From NCBI GenBank assembly GCA_021832305.1, contig JAKBLB010000012.1, positions 1 through 64,000 on the forward strand: a DNA stretch of 64,000 bases, read 5' to 3'. Positions 9,614 through 20,773 of this stretch are shown here, in pieces; the stretch's first letter is position 1; every line of letters starts with the position of its first letter. The DNA comes from Pseudomonadota bacterium (GTDB lineage Bacteria > Pseudomonadota > Gammaproteobacteria > Burkholderiales > Ferrovaceae). Below the pieces are notes generated by a model. The model worked only from the letters and a program-made list of their open reading frames with translations. It searched no databases and had not been told where the DNA came from. The translations under genes and the position numbers were made by a program.

Positions 9614-12253
9614 GTGTCAAAAAAACTACTGATCGTTGAATCCCCCTCCAAAGCCAAGACCCTGAAAAAATATCTGGGTCCGGATTTTGAAATTCTCGCC
9701 TCCTACGGCCATGTGCGCGACCTCATCCCAAAATCTGGTGCGGTGGACCCAAATACCAACTTTTCCATGAAATATCAGTTGGTTGAGCGAAACAAAAAAC
9801 ATGTGGACGCCATTATGCGGGCAGTCAAGTCGGCGGATCATGTTTTTCTGGCCACTGACCCGGATCGCGAAGGAGAAGCCATAGCCTGGCATTTGGTGGA
9901 AATTCTTCGGCCCTTGTTGGAAGGAAAGCCTTTTGAACGGGTCGTCTTTTATGAAATCACTCAAAATGCCATCAGGGATGCGGTAGCTCATCCGCGCGCC
10001 CTGTCACTGCCCCTGGTCAACGCACAGCAGGCCCGCCGTGCGCTGGACTACCTGGTGGGCTTCAACCTTTCTCCCTTGTTATGGAAGAAAATTCGCCGTG
10101 GATTGTCAGCGGGACGCGTACAAAGTCCGGCCCTGCGCCTGATCGTGGAACGCGAACAACAAATCACCGCCTTTCGTCAGGAAGAATACTGGACCCTTCA
10201 TCTGGAGAGCCTGAAAGAAGCGCAGCCATTTCAGGCCCGTTTGGTACAATGGGCGGGAGAAAAGTTGCAGACGCTCAGCATCACCTCGGAAGATCAGCAA
10301 CGTGCCTGGCTGGATTCGCTGAAAGATCAGCCGGCTCAGGTCCGCACCGTGGAGCGGAAGCAACGGCAACGTCACCCGGCCGCCCCTTTCACCACCTCGA
10401 CCCTGCAACAGGAATCGGTGCGCAAGTTGGGCTTCACCACCGACCGCACCATGAAAATGGCGCAGCAGTTGTATGAAGGGATTGATATCGGAAGCGGCGC
10501 CGTCGGTTTGATCTCTTACATGAGAACCGATTCGGTGCAACTGTCTCAGGAAGCACTCACAGACATTCGAGACCATATCCAGGCAAATTTTTCGGCAGAA
10601 TTTTTGCCGGTGAAACCGGTGTTCTACGCCAACAAAACCAAAAATGCCCAAGAGGCCCATGAGGCCATCCGACCGACCTCCATTGCGCGGACTCCGGAAA
10701 GCATGAGGGAACATCTTGCCCCTGATCAATTCCGCCTTTATGAAATGATCTGGAAGCGCACCGTGGCCAGTCAAATGACCTCTGCCCAGTTTGACACGGT
10801 CAGTGTGGATATTTCCGTCGGTCCCCAGGCCTTGTTCCGGGCCACGGGGCAAACCATGACCTTTGCCGGATTCATCGTGGTCTACCGTGAAGATGTGGAT
10901 GAAGCCCCCACCGCACACACCGAGGGTGACGAAAGCGATCGTCGCCTCCCTCCTCTCGTGGAAGGAGAGATGCTGCCCGTGGAGCGGTTGTGGGGAGAGC
11001 AGCACCACACTCAACCCCCCCCACGGTACACAGAAGCCAGTTTGGTCAAAGCGTTGGAGGAATTCGGCATTGGGCGCCCCTCGACCTACGCCAGCATCAT
11101 CAGCACCTTGATACAGCGCGAGTACGTCACCCTCGATAAAAAGCGCTTCATGCCCACAGATGTGGGAGAAGTCGTCAATCGCTTCCTGACCGAACATTTT
11201 TCGCGCTATGTGGACTACGATTTCACGGCTCGGCTCGAAGATCAACTGGATCAAATCTCCGAAGGACGGTTGGAGTGGATCCCTGTACTGGATCAATTCT
11301 GGAAGGATTTTTCCGCTCAACTGGAAGAAAAATCTTCCGTATCCCGGGCGGAAATCACGCAAGAACTTCTGGAAGAAGTTTGTCCGAAATGTGGCAAACC
11401 GCTCACCGTACGTCTGGGAAAACGGGGAAAATTCGTCGGCTGTAGCGGCTATCCCGACTGCGATTTCACCCGGAATCGGGAAGGAACGCCCACCGTCGAG
11501 GCACCGACCCCCGTGGGAATGGATCCGGAGTCTCAACTTCCCATCGTGCTGATGAGTGGCCCATATGGGCCTTACGTACAATTGGGCGAATCTGGAGAAG
11601 CAGGAAAAAAACCCAAGCGGGTTTCACTTCCCAAAGGGTTACTGCCGGCCCAGGTCACTCCAGACATTGCACTCAAACTCATTCAGTTGCCTCGTACGCT
11701 GGGCATGCATCCCGTCACCGAGAAGCCTGTGATCGTCAATATTGGTCGTTTCGGTCCGTATATCCAGAATGAGACCAATTTCCGTTCCATTCCAAAAACC
11801 GACTCCCTGTTCGACATTACCCTGGAGCGCGCCACCGCCTTACTGGCCGAACCGAAATCCCCAACTCGGGCCGCCGCCTCAGGAGGATTACTTCGCGCTC
11901 TGGGGGAACATCCCAAGGATCATCAACCGATCGAACTCTTCACTGGAAAATATGGCCCCTACGTCAAACATGGAAAACTGAACGTGACCGTTCCAGCAGA
12001 CATGGCGATCGATCAATTGACCCTGGACGACGCCCTGGATCTGATTGCCGCCAAATTGGCCAATGCCCCGGACGCGCCGGAAAAACCACCGGTCAATGGG
12101 AATCTGCTGTCTTTTACCCCGAAAGAACCCAACCGGCGGAGCAAAGCCCCACCCGGCAACAAAAAGCCCCGTTCTCCTTCCGCATCTCAGGGGCCTGCAA
12201 ATCCCCGCAGCGCGCGCACACGAAAATCCTCACCGCGTAAAACCCCGGCATAG
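9614..12253 (+). CDS. topA: DNA topoisomerase I
   Basis: A type IA topoisomerase of about 879 residues that relaxes negative supercoils. Counting from the upstream TTG at 9608, the Toprim domain has DPDREGEA at 84-91 and the catalytic tyrosine is Y304 in SYMRTDS. A four-cysteine zinc motif (CPKCGKP...CSGYPDC) lies near residue 600. Three short C-terminal repeats follow (GPYGPYV, RFGPYI, GKYGPYV). The tail after about residue 835 is rich in lysine, proline and serine and looks disordered. I prefer GTG at 9614 because it gives the family start VSKKLLIVESPSKAK; TTG at 9608 would add two residues. There is no strong ribosome binding site for either. Confidence 0.96.
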   Translation: MSKKLLIVESPSKAKTLKKYLGPDFEILASYGHVRDLIPKSGAVDPNTNFSMKYQLVERNKKHVDAIMRAVKSADHVFLATDPDREGEAIAWHLVEILRPLLEGKPFERVVFYEITQNAIRDAVAHPRALSLPLVNAQQARRALDYLVGFNLSPLLWKKIRRGLSAGRVQSPALRLIVEREQQITAFRQEEYWTLHLESLKEAQPFQARLVQWAGEKLQTLSITSEDQQRAWLDSLKDQPAQVRTVERKQRQRHPAAPFTTSTLQQESVRKLGFTTDRTMKMAQQLYEGIDIGSGAVGLISYMRTDSVQLSQEALTDIRDHIQANFSAEFLPVKPVFYANKTKNAQEAHEAIRPTSIARTPESMREHLAPDQFRLYEMIWKRTVASQMTSAQFDTVSVDISVGPQALFRATGQTMTFAGFIVVYREDVDEAPTAHTEGDESDRRLPPLVEGEMLPVERLWGEQHHTQPPPRYTEASLVKALEEFGIGRPSTYASIISTLIQREYVTLDKKRFMPTDVGEVVNRFLTEHFSRYVDYDFTARLEDQLDQISEGRLEWIPVLDQFWKDFSAQLEEKSSVSRAEITQELLEEVCPKCGKPLTVRLGKRGKFVGCSGYPDCDFTRNREGTPTVEAPTPVGMDPESQLPIVLMSGPYGPYVQLGESGEAGKKPKRVSLPKGLLPAQVTPDIALKLIQLPRTLGMHPVTEKPVIVNIGRFGPYIQNETNFRSIPKTDSLFDITLERATALLAEPKSPTRAAASGGLLRALGEHPKDHQPIELFTGKYGPYVKHGKLNVTVPADMAIDQLTLDDALDLIAAKLANAPDAPEKPPVNGNLLSFTPKEPNRRSKAPPGNKKPRSPSASQGPANPRSARTRKSSPRKTPA

Positions 12254-12258
12254 TTTTC

Positions 12259-13095
12259 ATGTGGTCGGTTCTCATCCCCACCTGGAACAATCTGGCGCTA
12301 TTGAAACAGTGCCTGGCGTATTTGGAAAAATACACCCAGTTTCCCTATGAAGTGATTCTGCACATCAACGAGGGCAAAGATGGAACGCTGGAATGGGTTC
12401 GAGAACAGGGCATTGCTCATACCCATTCCACGGAAAACGTCGGAATCTGCCAAGCCATCAACCAGATTGCGGAATTGGCAAACTATCCCTATCTGGTCTA
12501 TCTGAACGATGATATGGTTTGTCTGCCGCAATGGGATGTGGAACTTCAACGCCGCATCCAGTCGCTCGATACCGAGGCTTTCATGCTTTCCGGGACCATG
12601 ATCGAACCGGTGGCTTCCGGCAACGCCTGCGCCATCGTGGCAGATTATGGTCGGGATCCCGAATCTTTTCGCGCTCAAGATCTTGTTCGAGATCTTCCCC
12701 AACTCGTGATTCCTGATTGGTACGGGGCAACGTGGCCCCCAACGGTCGTACATAGAAACTGGTGGAACAAGGTGGGGGGATACAGTTTGGAATTCTCGCC
12801 GGGCATGAGTAGCGATAATGATTTCTCCATGAAAATGTGGCAAGCCGGTTGCCGCATATTCCTTGGAGTCGGAACCGCGCGGGTTTACCACTTCATGTCC
12901 CGCTCAACGGGAAAAGTCAAAAAAAATGACGGACGCAGGCAATTCCTCAAAAAATGGGGGCTGACCCAATCCACTTTTGACCGTCATTTCCTGCGTCGAG
13001 GGTCGCCCGTCACCACGCTGAGCCTTCCCGAACCCTCACCCAGTCCAAGGTATTTCCTGGACCGGGCAAGAAGCTGGCTGAAATCCTTGGGTTGA
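12259..13095 (+). CDS. Glycosyltransferase family 2
   Basis: A 278-residue GT-A glycosyltransferase. The N-terminus WSVLIPTWNNLALLKQCL is the nucleotide-sugar binding strand, and VYLNDDMVCLPQWD holds the acidic DxD-like metal site (NDDM). GMSSDNDFSMKMWQAGCRI is the usual ED-containing acceptor-side loop. It has no membrane segment, so it should act at the cytoplasmic face on a surface glycan or lipid; the sugar is unknown. It starts 5 bases after topA and ends 4 bases before the end of the convergent gyrB. It looks like an extra gene placed in an otherwise conserved neighbourhood. Confidence 0.88.
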   Translation: MWSVLIPTWNNLALLKQCLAYLEKYTQFPYEVILHINEGKDGTLEWVREQGIAHTHSTENVGICQAINQIAELANYPYLVYLNDDMVCLPQWDVELQRRIQSLDTEAFMLSGTMIEPVASGNACAIVADYGRDPESFRAQDLVRDLPQLVIPDWYGATWPPTVVHRNWWNKVGGYSLEFSPGMSSDNDFSMKMWQAGCRIFLGVGTARVYHFMSRSTGKVKKNDGRRQFLKKWGLTQSTFDRHFLRRGSPVTTLSLPEPSPSPRYFLDRARSWLKSLG

Positions 13096-13099
13096 CCCC

Positions 13100-15562
<2,463 letters not shown>

Positions 15563-16672
15563 TCAAATTCGCATGGGCATGACAACGTATTTAAACTGGA
15601 GTTCGGCAGAAGGAAGCGTAATCAACATGCTGCTTCCCGTTTCTCCAAAAGAGCAGGTCACCTGATCCACGCTCAAATGTTGGAGAACTTCCAATAAGTA
15701 ATTGATATTAAAACCTATATCCAAAGGATCCTGAGTGTATTCCACTTCAAGTTCCTCATGGGCCTCCTCCTGTTCACTGTTGGAACAAATGATAGCCAGA
15801 TTTCCTTGTGTCAGCAAAAACCGTACCCCCCGTACCTTATCGTTGGACAAAATGGAGGCACGCTGGAGTCCCTGCAACAAGGAAAGTCGTGAAATGGTGA
15901 AATGCCGATGATGCGTAGTCGGTATTACCCTTTGATAATCAGGATACTTTCCTTCAATGACCTTGGTAAGAAATTCGGTTTGAGAAAACCTGAACTCCAC
16001 CTGCGTTGAGTGAAATATCAACTCTACCGGATCATCGTTGGGTTGCAACAATTTGATCAACTCACTGACAGACCTCCGCGGTAGGATGGCTTCAACTTTA
16101 TCGAAATTCTGATCCATCTGATGGGTCGTGTAAGCCATCCGATGACCATCGGTAGCCACGGCGGTCACCTGATTGCCTTCAATGGCCAGATAAGTCCCGT
16201 TCAAATAAAACCGGACATCCTGTTGAGCTACTGCGTATTGTACTCGCTCCAGGAGGCTTCTGAGGAGTTTTTGGGTCAAGGTGACGCTTTTTCCTTCATC
16301 CGGTGCACGAGCCATGCCGGGAAAATCAACCCCTTCCAGAGTCAGCAGGTTGAACCGGCTTTTACCTGACCGTATCACCATTTTACCCGCACTTTGATCC
16401 AGCGTGAGAAGGCTGTTTTCAGGAAGACTACGCACGATATCATGAAGTTTTCGAGCAGAAACCAGGATGGCACTGGGTTCGCTGACCTGTTCCACAGGAG
16501 AATGGGTTTTCACCTGGATCTCGAGATCTGTTCCTTGAACCTGCAACCGGTTTTCGAAGGTGTCGATCAGAACATTATTCAGAATCGCCATGGTTTGGCG
16601 TCTTTCGACAATACTGAGCAAAGGCTGCAAAGACGTAAGAAGGTTTTCTCTTACTATCACTATAGTTGTCAT
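15563..16672 (-). CDS. dnaN: DNA polymerase III beta subunit (sliding clamp)
   Basis: A 369-residue ring-forming clamp that tethers polymerase III to DNA. Three clamp subdomains are full length. The start MTTIVIVRENLL and the end LPSAELQFKYVVMPMRI, with the conserved PMR(I/L) C-terminus, match the family. A good ribosome binding site (GAGGG) lies just before the ATG. It sits downstream of dnaA on the minus strand, separated by a 217-base AT-rich gap carrying DnaA boxes, and is followed by gyrB. Confidence 0.97.
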   Translation of the reverse strand: MTTIVIVRENLLTSLQPLLSIVERRQTMAILNNVLIDTFENRLQVQGTDLEIQVKTHSPVEQVSEPSAILVSARKLHDIVRSLPENSLLTLDQSAGKMVIRSGKSRFNLLTLEGVDFPGMARAPDEGKSVTLTQKLLRSLLERVQYAVAQQDVRFYLNGTYLAIEGNQVTAVATDGHRMAYTTHQMDQNFDKVEAILPRRSVSELIKLLQPNDDPVELIFHSTQVEFRFSQTEFLTKVIEGKYPDYQRVIPTTHHRHFTISRLSLLQGLQRASILSNDKVRGVRFLLTQGNLAIICSNSEQEEAHEELEVEYTQDPLDIGFNINYLLEVLQHLSVDQVTCSFGETGSSMLITLPSAELQFKYVVMPMRI

Positions 16673-16768
16673 ATATCCCTCTTTAATAGGTAATGATAGG
16701 AGGCTGAAAAATTCCGGGAAAACTCTTAAAATGTAATAAGAAACATAATGATAAAGTGTTTCAAAGGA

Positions 16769-16848
16769 TGTTGATAAGCCATTTTTTTACCGAATTGCTT
16801 TGTGGATAACCAAGAAAATAAAAAAAAATTCCTGTTTATCCACAAAGC
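16769..16848. other. DnaA-box cluster in the dnaN-dnaA gap, candidate oriC
   Basis: There are two perfect DnaA boxes: TGTGGATAA at 16801-16809 (minus orientation) and TTATCCACA at 16836-16844 (plus orientation). They form the cores of a 13-base perfect inverted repeat (16797-16809 and 16836-16848). The 26 bases between them are almost entirely A/T. A third box with one mismatch lies at 16769-16777 (reading TTATCAACA on the minus strand), and a weaker one overlaps the dnaA stop at 16890-16898. Boxes next to an A/T tract beside dnaA are what an origin or a DnaA-controlled dnaN promoter would look like. Which of these it is cannot be settled by reading. Confidence 0.6.
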
Positions 16849-16889
16849 ATCCACTGGTTTTCCCCGGGTTATACCGTACTTATTTTGGG

Positions 16890-18242
16890 TTATCCATTGA
16901 GAATGCTGTTCAAGGCTTCGAAATCTCGTTGGGTCGTTTGATCGCTGCCACAGAGTTCCTGTATTTTTCTACAGGCATGTAGTACCGTCGTGTGGTCTCG
17001 TCCCCCGAAGGATTCTCCGATGTCAGGCAGACTGAGACTGGTAATTTCCTTGGCCAGGGCCATTGCCATTTGTCGAGGTCGTGCGAGATTACGGGTACGT
17101 TTTTTTGAGAACATGTCGCTGACTTTGATTTTGTAGTAGTCCGCTACCGTTTTCTGAATGTTTTCAATGGATATTTGCCGATGCTGCAGTGCCAGAACAT
17201 CTTTCAGCGCTTCCCGTGCAGAAATGACGCTGATGGATTCATTACGAAAGCGTGCGTAAGCGACCACCCGTTTTAATGCGCCTTCCAGTTCACGTACATT
17301 TGAACGAATGTGCTTGGCGATGAAGAAAGCGACGGATTCTTCAAGAACGATCGACTCCTTTTGCGCTTTACTGATCAAGATGGCTACCCGCATCTCGAGT
17401 TCAGGAGGCTCTATGGCAACGGTCAACCCCCAGCCAAAACGTGAGATGAGTCGAGGCTCCATGCCTGATATTTCTTTGGGGAAGCTGTCGCATGTGATGA
17501 TTATTTGTCGGTGTGATTCAACTAATGCATTGAATGCGAAGAAAAACTCTTCTTGAGTTCGAGTTTTATTACCAAAGAACTGGATATCATCGATCATCAA
17601 CAGATCCAGGGTGTGGTAATACTGTTTGAAACTGTCAAAGGATTTGTGTTGATAAGCGCGGACGACATCAGAGACGTATTTTTCTGCGTGGATATAACGT
17701 ACTCTGGCTTGGGGATTCCGCTCCAGAATATTGTTGCCAATCGCTTGAATCAAGTGGGTCTTGCCAAGGCCTACTCCCCCATAAACGAAGAGGGGGTTGT
17801 AGGCTTTTCCTGGATTTTCGGCAACCTGAAGAGCCGCCGCACGCGCCAGTTGGTTGGCTTTCCCGCAGACAAAGTTATCAAAGTTGAAGGTTGGATTAAG
17901 TTGAGATCGTTCGGCTTGATTGGGTTGAATCACCGTCCTGGTCAACGTGTCCTGATATGTGTCCGGAGGAGGAGAATTCTCGGGAAGAATCGTGCTATTC
18001 TCCTTCTGTTGCAAAATCACGGAATCCAACCCTTGCTCTCGAGCCAGTTCGTCGATACGTTGGAAGTAACGCTCCTTGACCCACTGAAGGATGAAGCGAT
18101 TGGGGGCAATCAGGAAAACCTGGTTGTTTTCGATCACCTCCGAGAGAGGTTTTATCCAGGTATTGAATTGGGATTCTGTGTATTCTGCCTGAAGATTGAG
18201 CAGAGTTTGTTGCCATCGTTCTGAAGCGGGAAAAATAGACAC
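16890..18242 (-). CDS. dnaA: Chromosomal replication initiator DnaA
   Basis: A 450-residue AAA+ initiator that opens the origin. Domain I spans about 1-80, a variable domain II about 80-115, and the AAA+ core has Walker A GGVGLGKT (155-162) and Walker B LLMIDD (214-219). Domain IV carries the box-recognition signature ([18 protein letters not shown]) near the C-terminus. The frame is open to 18368, but GTG at 18242 gives the usual length and N-terminus ([12 protein letters not shown]). Residues upstream would be encoded by the DnaA-box and promoter region. The ribosome binding site is weak (AAGG 12 bases away). Confidence 0.96.
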   Translation of the reverse strand: MSIFPASERWQQTLLNLQAEYTESQFNTWIKPLSEVIENNQVFLIAPNRFILQWVKERYFQRIDELAREQGLDSVILQQKENSTILPENSPPPDTYQDTLTRTVIQPNQAERSQLNPTFNFDNFVCGKANQLARAAALQVAENPGKAYNPLFVYGGVGLGKTHLIQAIGNNILERNPQARVRYIHAEKYVSDVVRAYQHKSFDSFKQYYHTLDLLMIDDIQFFGNKTRTQEEFFFAFNALVESHRQIIITCDSFPKEISGMEPRLISRFGWGLTVAIEPPELEMRVAILISKAQKESIVLEESVAFFIAKHIRSNVRELEGALKRVVAYARFRNESISVISAREALKDVLALQHRQISIENIQKTVADYYKIKVSDMFSKKRTRNLARPRQMAMALAKEITSLSLPDIGESFGGRDHTTVLHACRKIQELCGSDQTTQRDFEALNSILNG

Positions 18243-18298
18243 TGTGGGGGGGTACCTTACGAGCTGAGAGCAGAGTGAAAACGAATGTTTACCCCAGC

Positions 18299-18354
18299 AT
18301 TCTACCCCAGTCCAAACGAAGTTATTCACCGTTGGATGCAGGCTTTGTGGATAT
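18299..18354 (-). promoter_or_regulatory. Probable dnaA promoter with two DnaA boxes
   Basis: On the minus strand a TAGAAT at 18299-18304 could be the -10 of dnaA, giving a leader of about 50 bases. The DnaA-box-like TTATTCACC at 18322-18330 (plus strand, one mismatch) falls on the -35 position. A second box with one mismatch is at 18346-18354 (ATATCCACA on the minus strand). No standard -35 hexamer is visible. The layout suggests autoregulation by DnaA, or part of the origin. Confidence 0.45.
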
Positions 18355-18361
18355 TTTTTTC

Positions 18362-18391
18362 TTGACATAACCCACTGTTTTGAGGTGTAAT
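18362..18391 (+). promoter_or_regulatory. Promoter of the rpmH-rnpA-yidC run
   Basis: TTGACA at 18362-18367 and TGTAAT at 18386-18391 are separated by 18 bases. The start of transcription would fall about 25-30 bases before the rpmH ATG. This is the best sigma-70-like match in the dnaA-rpmH gap on this strand. Confidence 0.65.
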
Positions 18392-18424
18392 CATGGGTTC
18401 ATTAGTGAAGTCTAGGAAAATGCC

Positions 18425-18559
18425 ATGAAACGTACTTATCAACCGTCCGTCACCAAACGAAAACGCACCCATGGTTTTCTCGTACGAATGAAAACCCGTG
18501 GAGGACGTGCGGTCATCCGGGCACGTCGTGCTCAGGGTCGTGCTCGATTGGCTGTTTGA
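18425..18559 (+). CDS. rpmH: Ribosomal protein bL34
   Basis: A 44-residue, very basic protein of the large ribosomal subunit. The sequence begins [19 protein letters not shown], contains [11 protein letters not shown] and ends RARLAV, matching the family along its whole length. An AGGA ribosome binding site precedes the ATG. It is the first gene rightward from the dnaA region, followed 24 bases later by rnpA, the standard bacterial order. Confidence 0.97.
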   Translation: MKRTYQPSVTKRKRTHGFLVRMKTRGGRAVIRARRAQGRARLAV

Positions 18560-18583
18560 ATTGGTTGATTAAAAATCAATCGG

Positions 18584-18949
18584 TTGATTACCCTTTCGGG
18601 ACGTGCTGATTTTGAGGCTGTTTTTTCCCTGAGAATCAGCCGATCGACTCACCACTTCAGAATACTTGTCAAACCTAACGGAAGTGAAGACCTGCGCTTC
18701 GGTCAGGTCGTAAGTCGTAAAGTATGTCGGCGAGCAGTCGGGCGGAACTACATGAGACGATTTTGCCGGGAATGGGTGAGGAAGCATTTGAGGCAATTGA
18801 GCGGTCTTGATGTAGTTTTGGTTCATAAAAAAATCTTTACCCATGAAGATCAAACCCTACTTTATGGGGAATTGGAATGCTTGACGGATTTCAGCCATAA
18901 ATGTCGCGATTCTTGCAGTTCCTCATCCGCTCGTATCAACTCTGCTTAA
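18584..18949 (+). CDS. rnpA: Ribonuclease P protein component
   Basis: A basic protein of 121 residues that assists the RNase P RNA in maturing tRNA 5' ends. The N-terminal [10 protein letters not shown] and the RNR-type motif region ([18 protein letters not shown]) are present. A stop lies upstream in frame at 18566, and the family N-terminus begins right after the TTG at 18584, so a TTG start is effectively forced. No ribosome binding site is evident, which suggests reinitiation after rpmH. The last 49 bases overlap yidD, and the serine-rich C-terminus is encoded by that overlap. Confidence 0.93.
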   Translation: MITLSGRADFEAVFSLRISRSTHHFRILVKPNGSEDLRFGQVVSRKVCRRAVGRNYMRRFCREWVRKHLRQLSGLDVVLVHKKIFTHEDQTLLYGELECLTDFSHKCRDSCSSSSARINSA

Positions 18950-19110
18950 GTCCTTTTCTGGGCCGTTCTTGTCGTTTTTATCCAACTTGCTCTCAATATG
19001 CTTACGATGCCATTCTTCGGCATGGCTCTGCGCGTGGTATCGGCTTGGCGGTAAAACGTTTGTGTAAATGTCACCCCTGGCATCCTGGGGGCTACGATCC
19101 CGTTCCGTGA
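18901..19110 (+). CDS. yidD: Membrane protein insertion efficiency factor YidD
   Basis: A 69-residue protein of the YidD family. It contains the conserved [31 protein letters not shown] and [15 protein letters not shown] elements with their cysteines. It associates with the inner membrane and is thought to help YidC-dependent insertion. It lies in its normal place between rnpA and yidC, overlaps rnpA by 49 bases, and ends 7 bases before yidC. Confidence 0.96.
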   Translation: MSRFLQFLIRSYQLCLSPFLGRSCRFYPTCSQYAYDAILRHGSARGIGLAVKRLCKCHPWHPGGYDPVP

Positions 19111-19117
19111 GAGTCCT

Positions 19118-20773
19118 ATGAAACTGCAACGAATCATCCCTTTGATCATCTTCACTCTATCCAGTTTTATGCTGTGGGACGCTTGGCAAGCCTCTCAAGG
19201 GAAAAAGCCAGTCACCGGGATAAGTGCCATTTCTGTCCCCAGTGCTTCTCATGGACAGGCTTCTGATACGCCGTCTCCCCCAGGTTCCGTGCCGGCTCCC
19301 ACCGTTTCTTCGTCAGGAGAAGTGGTGGCCGCTTCAGACTTGACCCATGGCCAACGAATTCTGGTTCATACCGATCTGTTCGATGCAGATATTGATACGG
19401 TTGGTGCAGACTTGCGCAGTTTAAAACTGAACCATCACCTCTCCGCTGAAAACGAGCATCGTCCCGTGGACCTGTTCGAAGATCACTCCAATTTGATCTA
19501 TGTTGCCCAGAGCGGCTTGCTGGGAGATCATCTGCCGAACCATACTTCGATTTATCAGTCTCCTGTTACGAATTATTCTCTGGAATCCGGTCAGGAAGAC
19601 CTCTCAGTCCCTCTGACCACGGAAGTTCCGGGTGTGATTTCTGTGACGAAAATTTACCATTTCAAGCGCGGAAGTTACGTGATTGGTGTTGAAACCAGGG
19701 TAAAAAATCTCTCCTCGACCCCCTTATCCCCATCCGCCTACTTTCAGTTTTTACGGGTTTCCAAGGCCCCTCCAGGTGATCCTCGCTTTGTCAGCACTTA
19801 TACGGGCCCAGCAATTTATACCCAAGCCTCGAAATTCCAAAAAATCTCCTTTTCGGATATCGAAAAAGGAAAAAAAGACTATCCTGTCAATGCCAATGAT
19901 GGCTGGATTGCCATGCTTCAACACTATTTTGTATCTGCCTGGCTACCACCAAGTGGCGTGCCGCGCGAGTTCTTTACCCGTAAGGTCGGGAATGATTTGT
20001 ACACCGCAGGGGTCATTCTTCCCATGGGAACGATCCAGCCGCAGGGAAGTGCGGATGTGTCAGTCCCGCTTTATGCAGGACCTCAAGAAGGGGCGAAACT
20101 CAAGTCCCTTGCACCGGGTCTGGATTTGACCATCGATTATGGTTGGCTGACCATCATCGCCATGCCCATGTTTCAATTTCTCTCCTGGATTCATGGGCTG
20201 GTAGGAAATTGGGGGGTGGCCATCATCTTGCTGACGGTGACCATTAAGTTGGTATTTTTCCCGCTTTCTGCGGCAAGTTACAAATCCATGGCCAAAATGC
20301 GTGTGGTTCAGCCGAAAATGGAAAGAATCCGGCAACAATATGCGGATGATAAGGGCCGCATGAATCAAGCCATGATGGAGTTGTATAAAACAGAAAAAAT
20401 AAACCCATTGGGTGGGTGTTTACCCATGGTGGTACAGATTCCCGTCTTCATTTCTCTTTACTGGGTATTGCTGGGGGCGGTGGAATTGCGTCATGCGCCC
20501 TTCTTTGCATGGATTCATGATTTGTCTGCCCCCGACCCTTTCTATATCCTTCCGCTGATCATGACCGCTTCCATGTTTTTGCAACAACGCATGAGTCCCA
20601 AGCCGGCGGATCCTGTACAAGCAAAGGTGATGCAGTTCATGCCCCTTGCTTTCAGTTTCATGTTCTTTTTCTTTCCGGCTGGTCTGGTTCTGTACTGGGT
20701 TGTCAATAATCTCTTGTCCATTGCCCAGCAGTGGCAGATTACCCGTATGATGGGTGATGGAGTCAAGTCCTGA
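19118..20773 (+). CDS. yidC: Membrane protein insertase YidC
   Basis: A 551-residue inner-membrane insertase that folds and inserts proteins such as ATP synthase subunits. An N-terminal membrane anchor (IIPLIIFTLSSFMLWDAW) is followed by a Pro/Ser linker and a large periplasmic beta domain (about 75-335). Five C-terminal membrane segments begin near LVGNWGVAIILLTVTIKL. The hydrophilic-groove arginine region (YKSMAKMRVVQPKMERIR) and the PMVVQIPVFISLYWVL segment are intact. It is a full-length Gram-negative type YidC and overlaps the start of mnmE. Confidence 0.97.
   Translation: MKLQRIIPLIIFTLSSFMLWDAWQASQGKKPVTGISAISVPSASHGQASDTPSPPGSVPAPTVSSSGEVVAASDLTHGQRILVHTDLFDADIDTVGADLRSLKLNHHLSAENEHRPVDLFEDHSNLIYVAQSGLLGDHLPNHTSIYQSPVTNYSLESGQEDLSVPLTTEVPGVISVTKIYHFKRGSYVIGVETRVKNLSSTPLSPSAYFQFLRVSKAPPGDPRFVSTYTGPAIYTQASKFQKISFSDIEKGKKDYPVNANDGWIAMLQHYFVSAWLPPSGVPREFFTRKVGNDLYTAGVILPMGTIQPQGSADVSVPLYAGPQEGAKLKSLAPGLDLTIDYGWLTIIAMPMFQFLSWIHGLVGNWGVAIILLTVTIKLVFFPLSAASYKSMAKMRVVQPKMERIRQQYADDKGRMNQAMMELYKTEKINPLGGCLPMVVQIPVFISLYWVLLGAVELRHAPFFAWIHDLSAPDPFYILPLIMTASMFLQQRMSPKPADPVQAKVMQFMPLAFSFMFFFFPAGLVLYWVVNNLLSIAQQWQITRMMGDGVKS

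Noticed and set aside
10106-11581. Open frame of about 490 codons antisense to topA
   Set aside because: It mirrors the codon pattern of topA, has no recognisable domain or ribosome binding site, and topA is certain.
18243-18368. N-terminal extension of DnaA by 42 residues
   Set aside because: The extra codons coincide with DnaA boxes and promoter sequence and do not resemble DnaA domain I.
18565-18579. Hairpin between rpmH and rnpA as a terminator
   Set aside because: Six A/T pairs with a three-base loop and no T run; too weak, and rnpA is normally co-transcribed.
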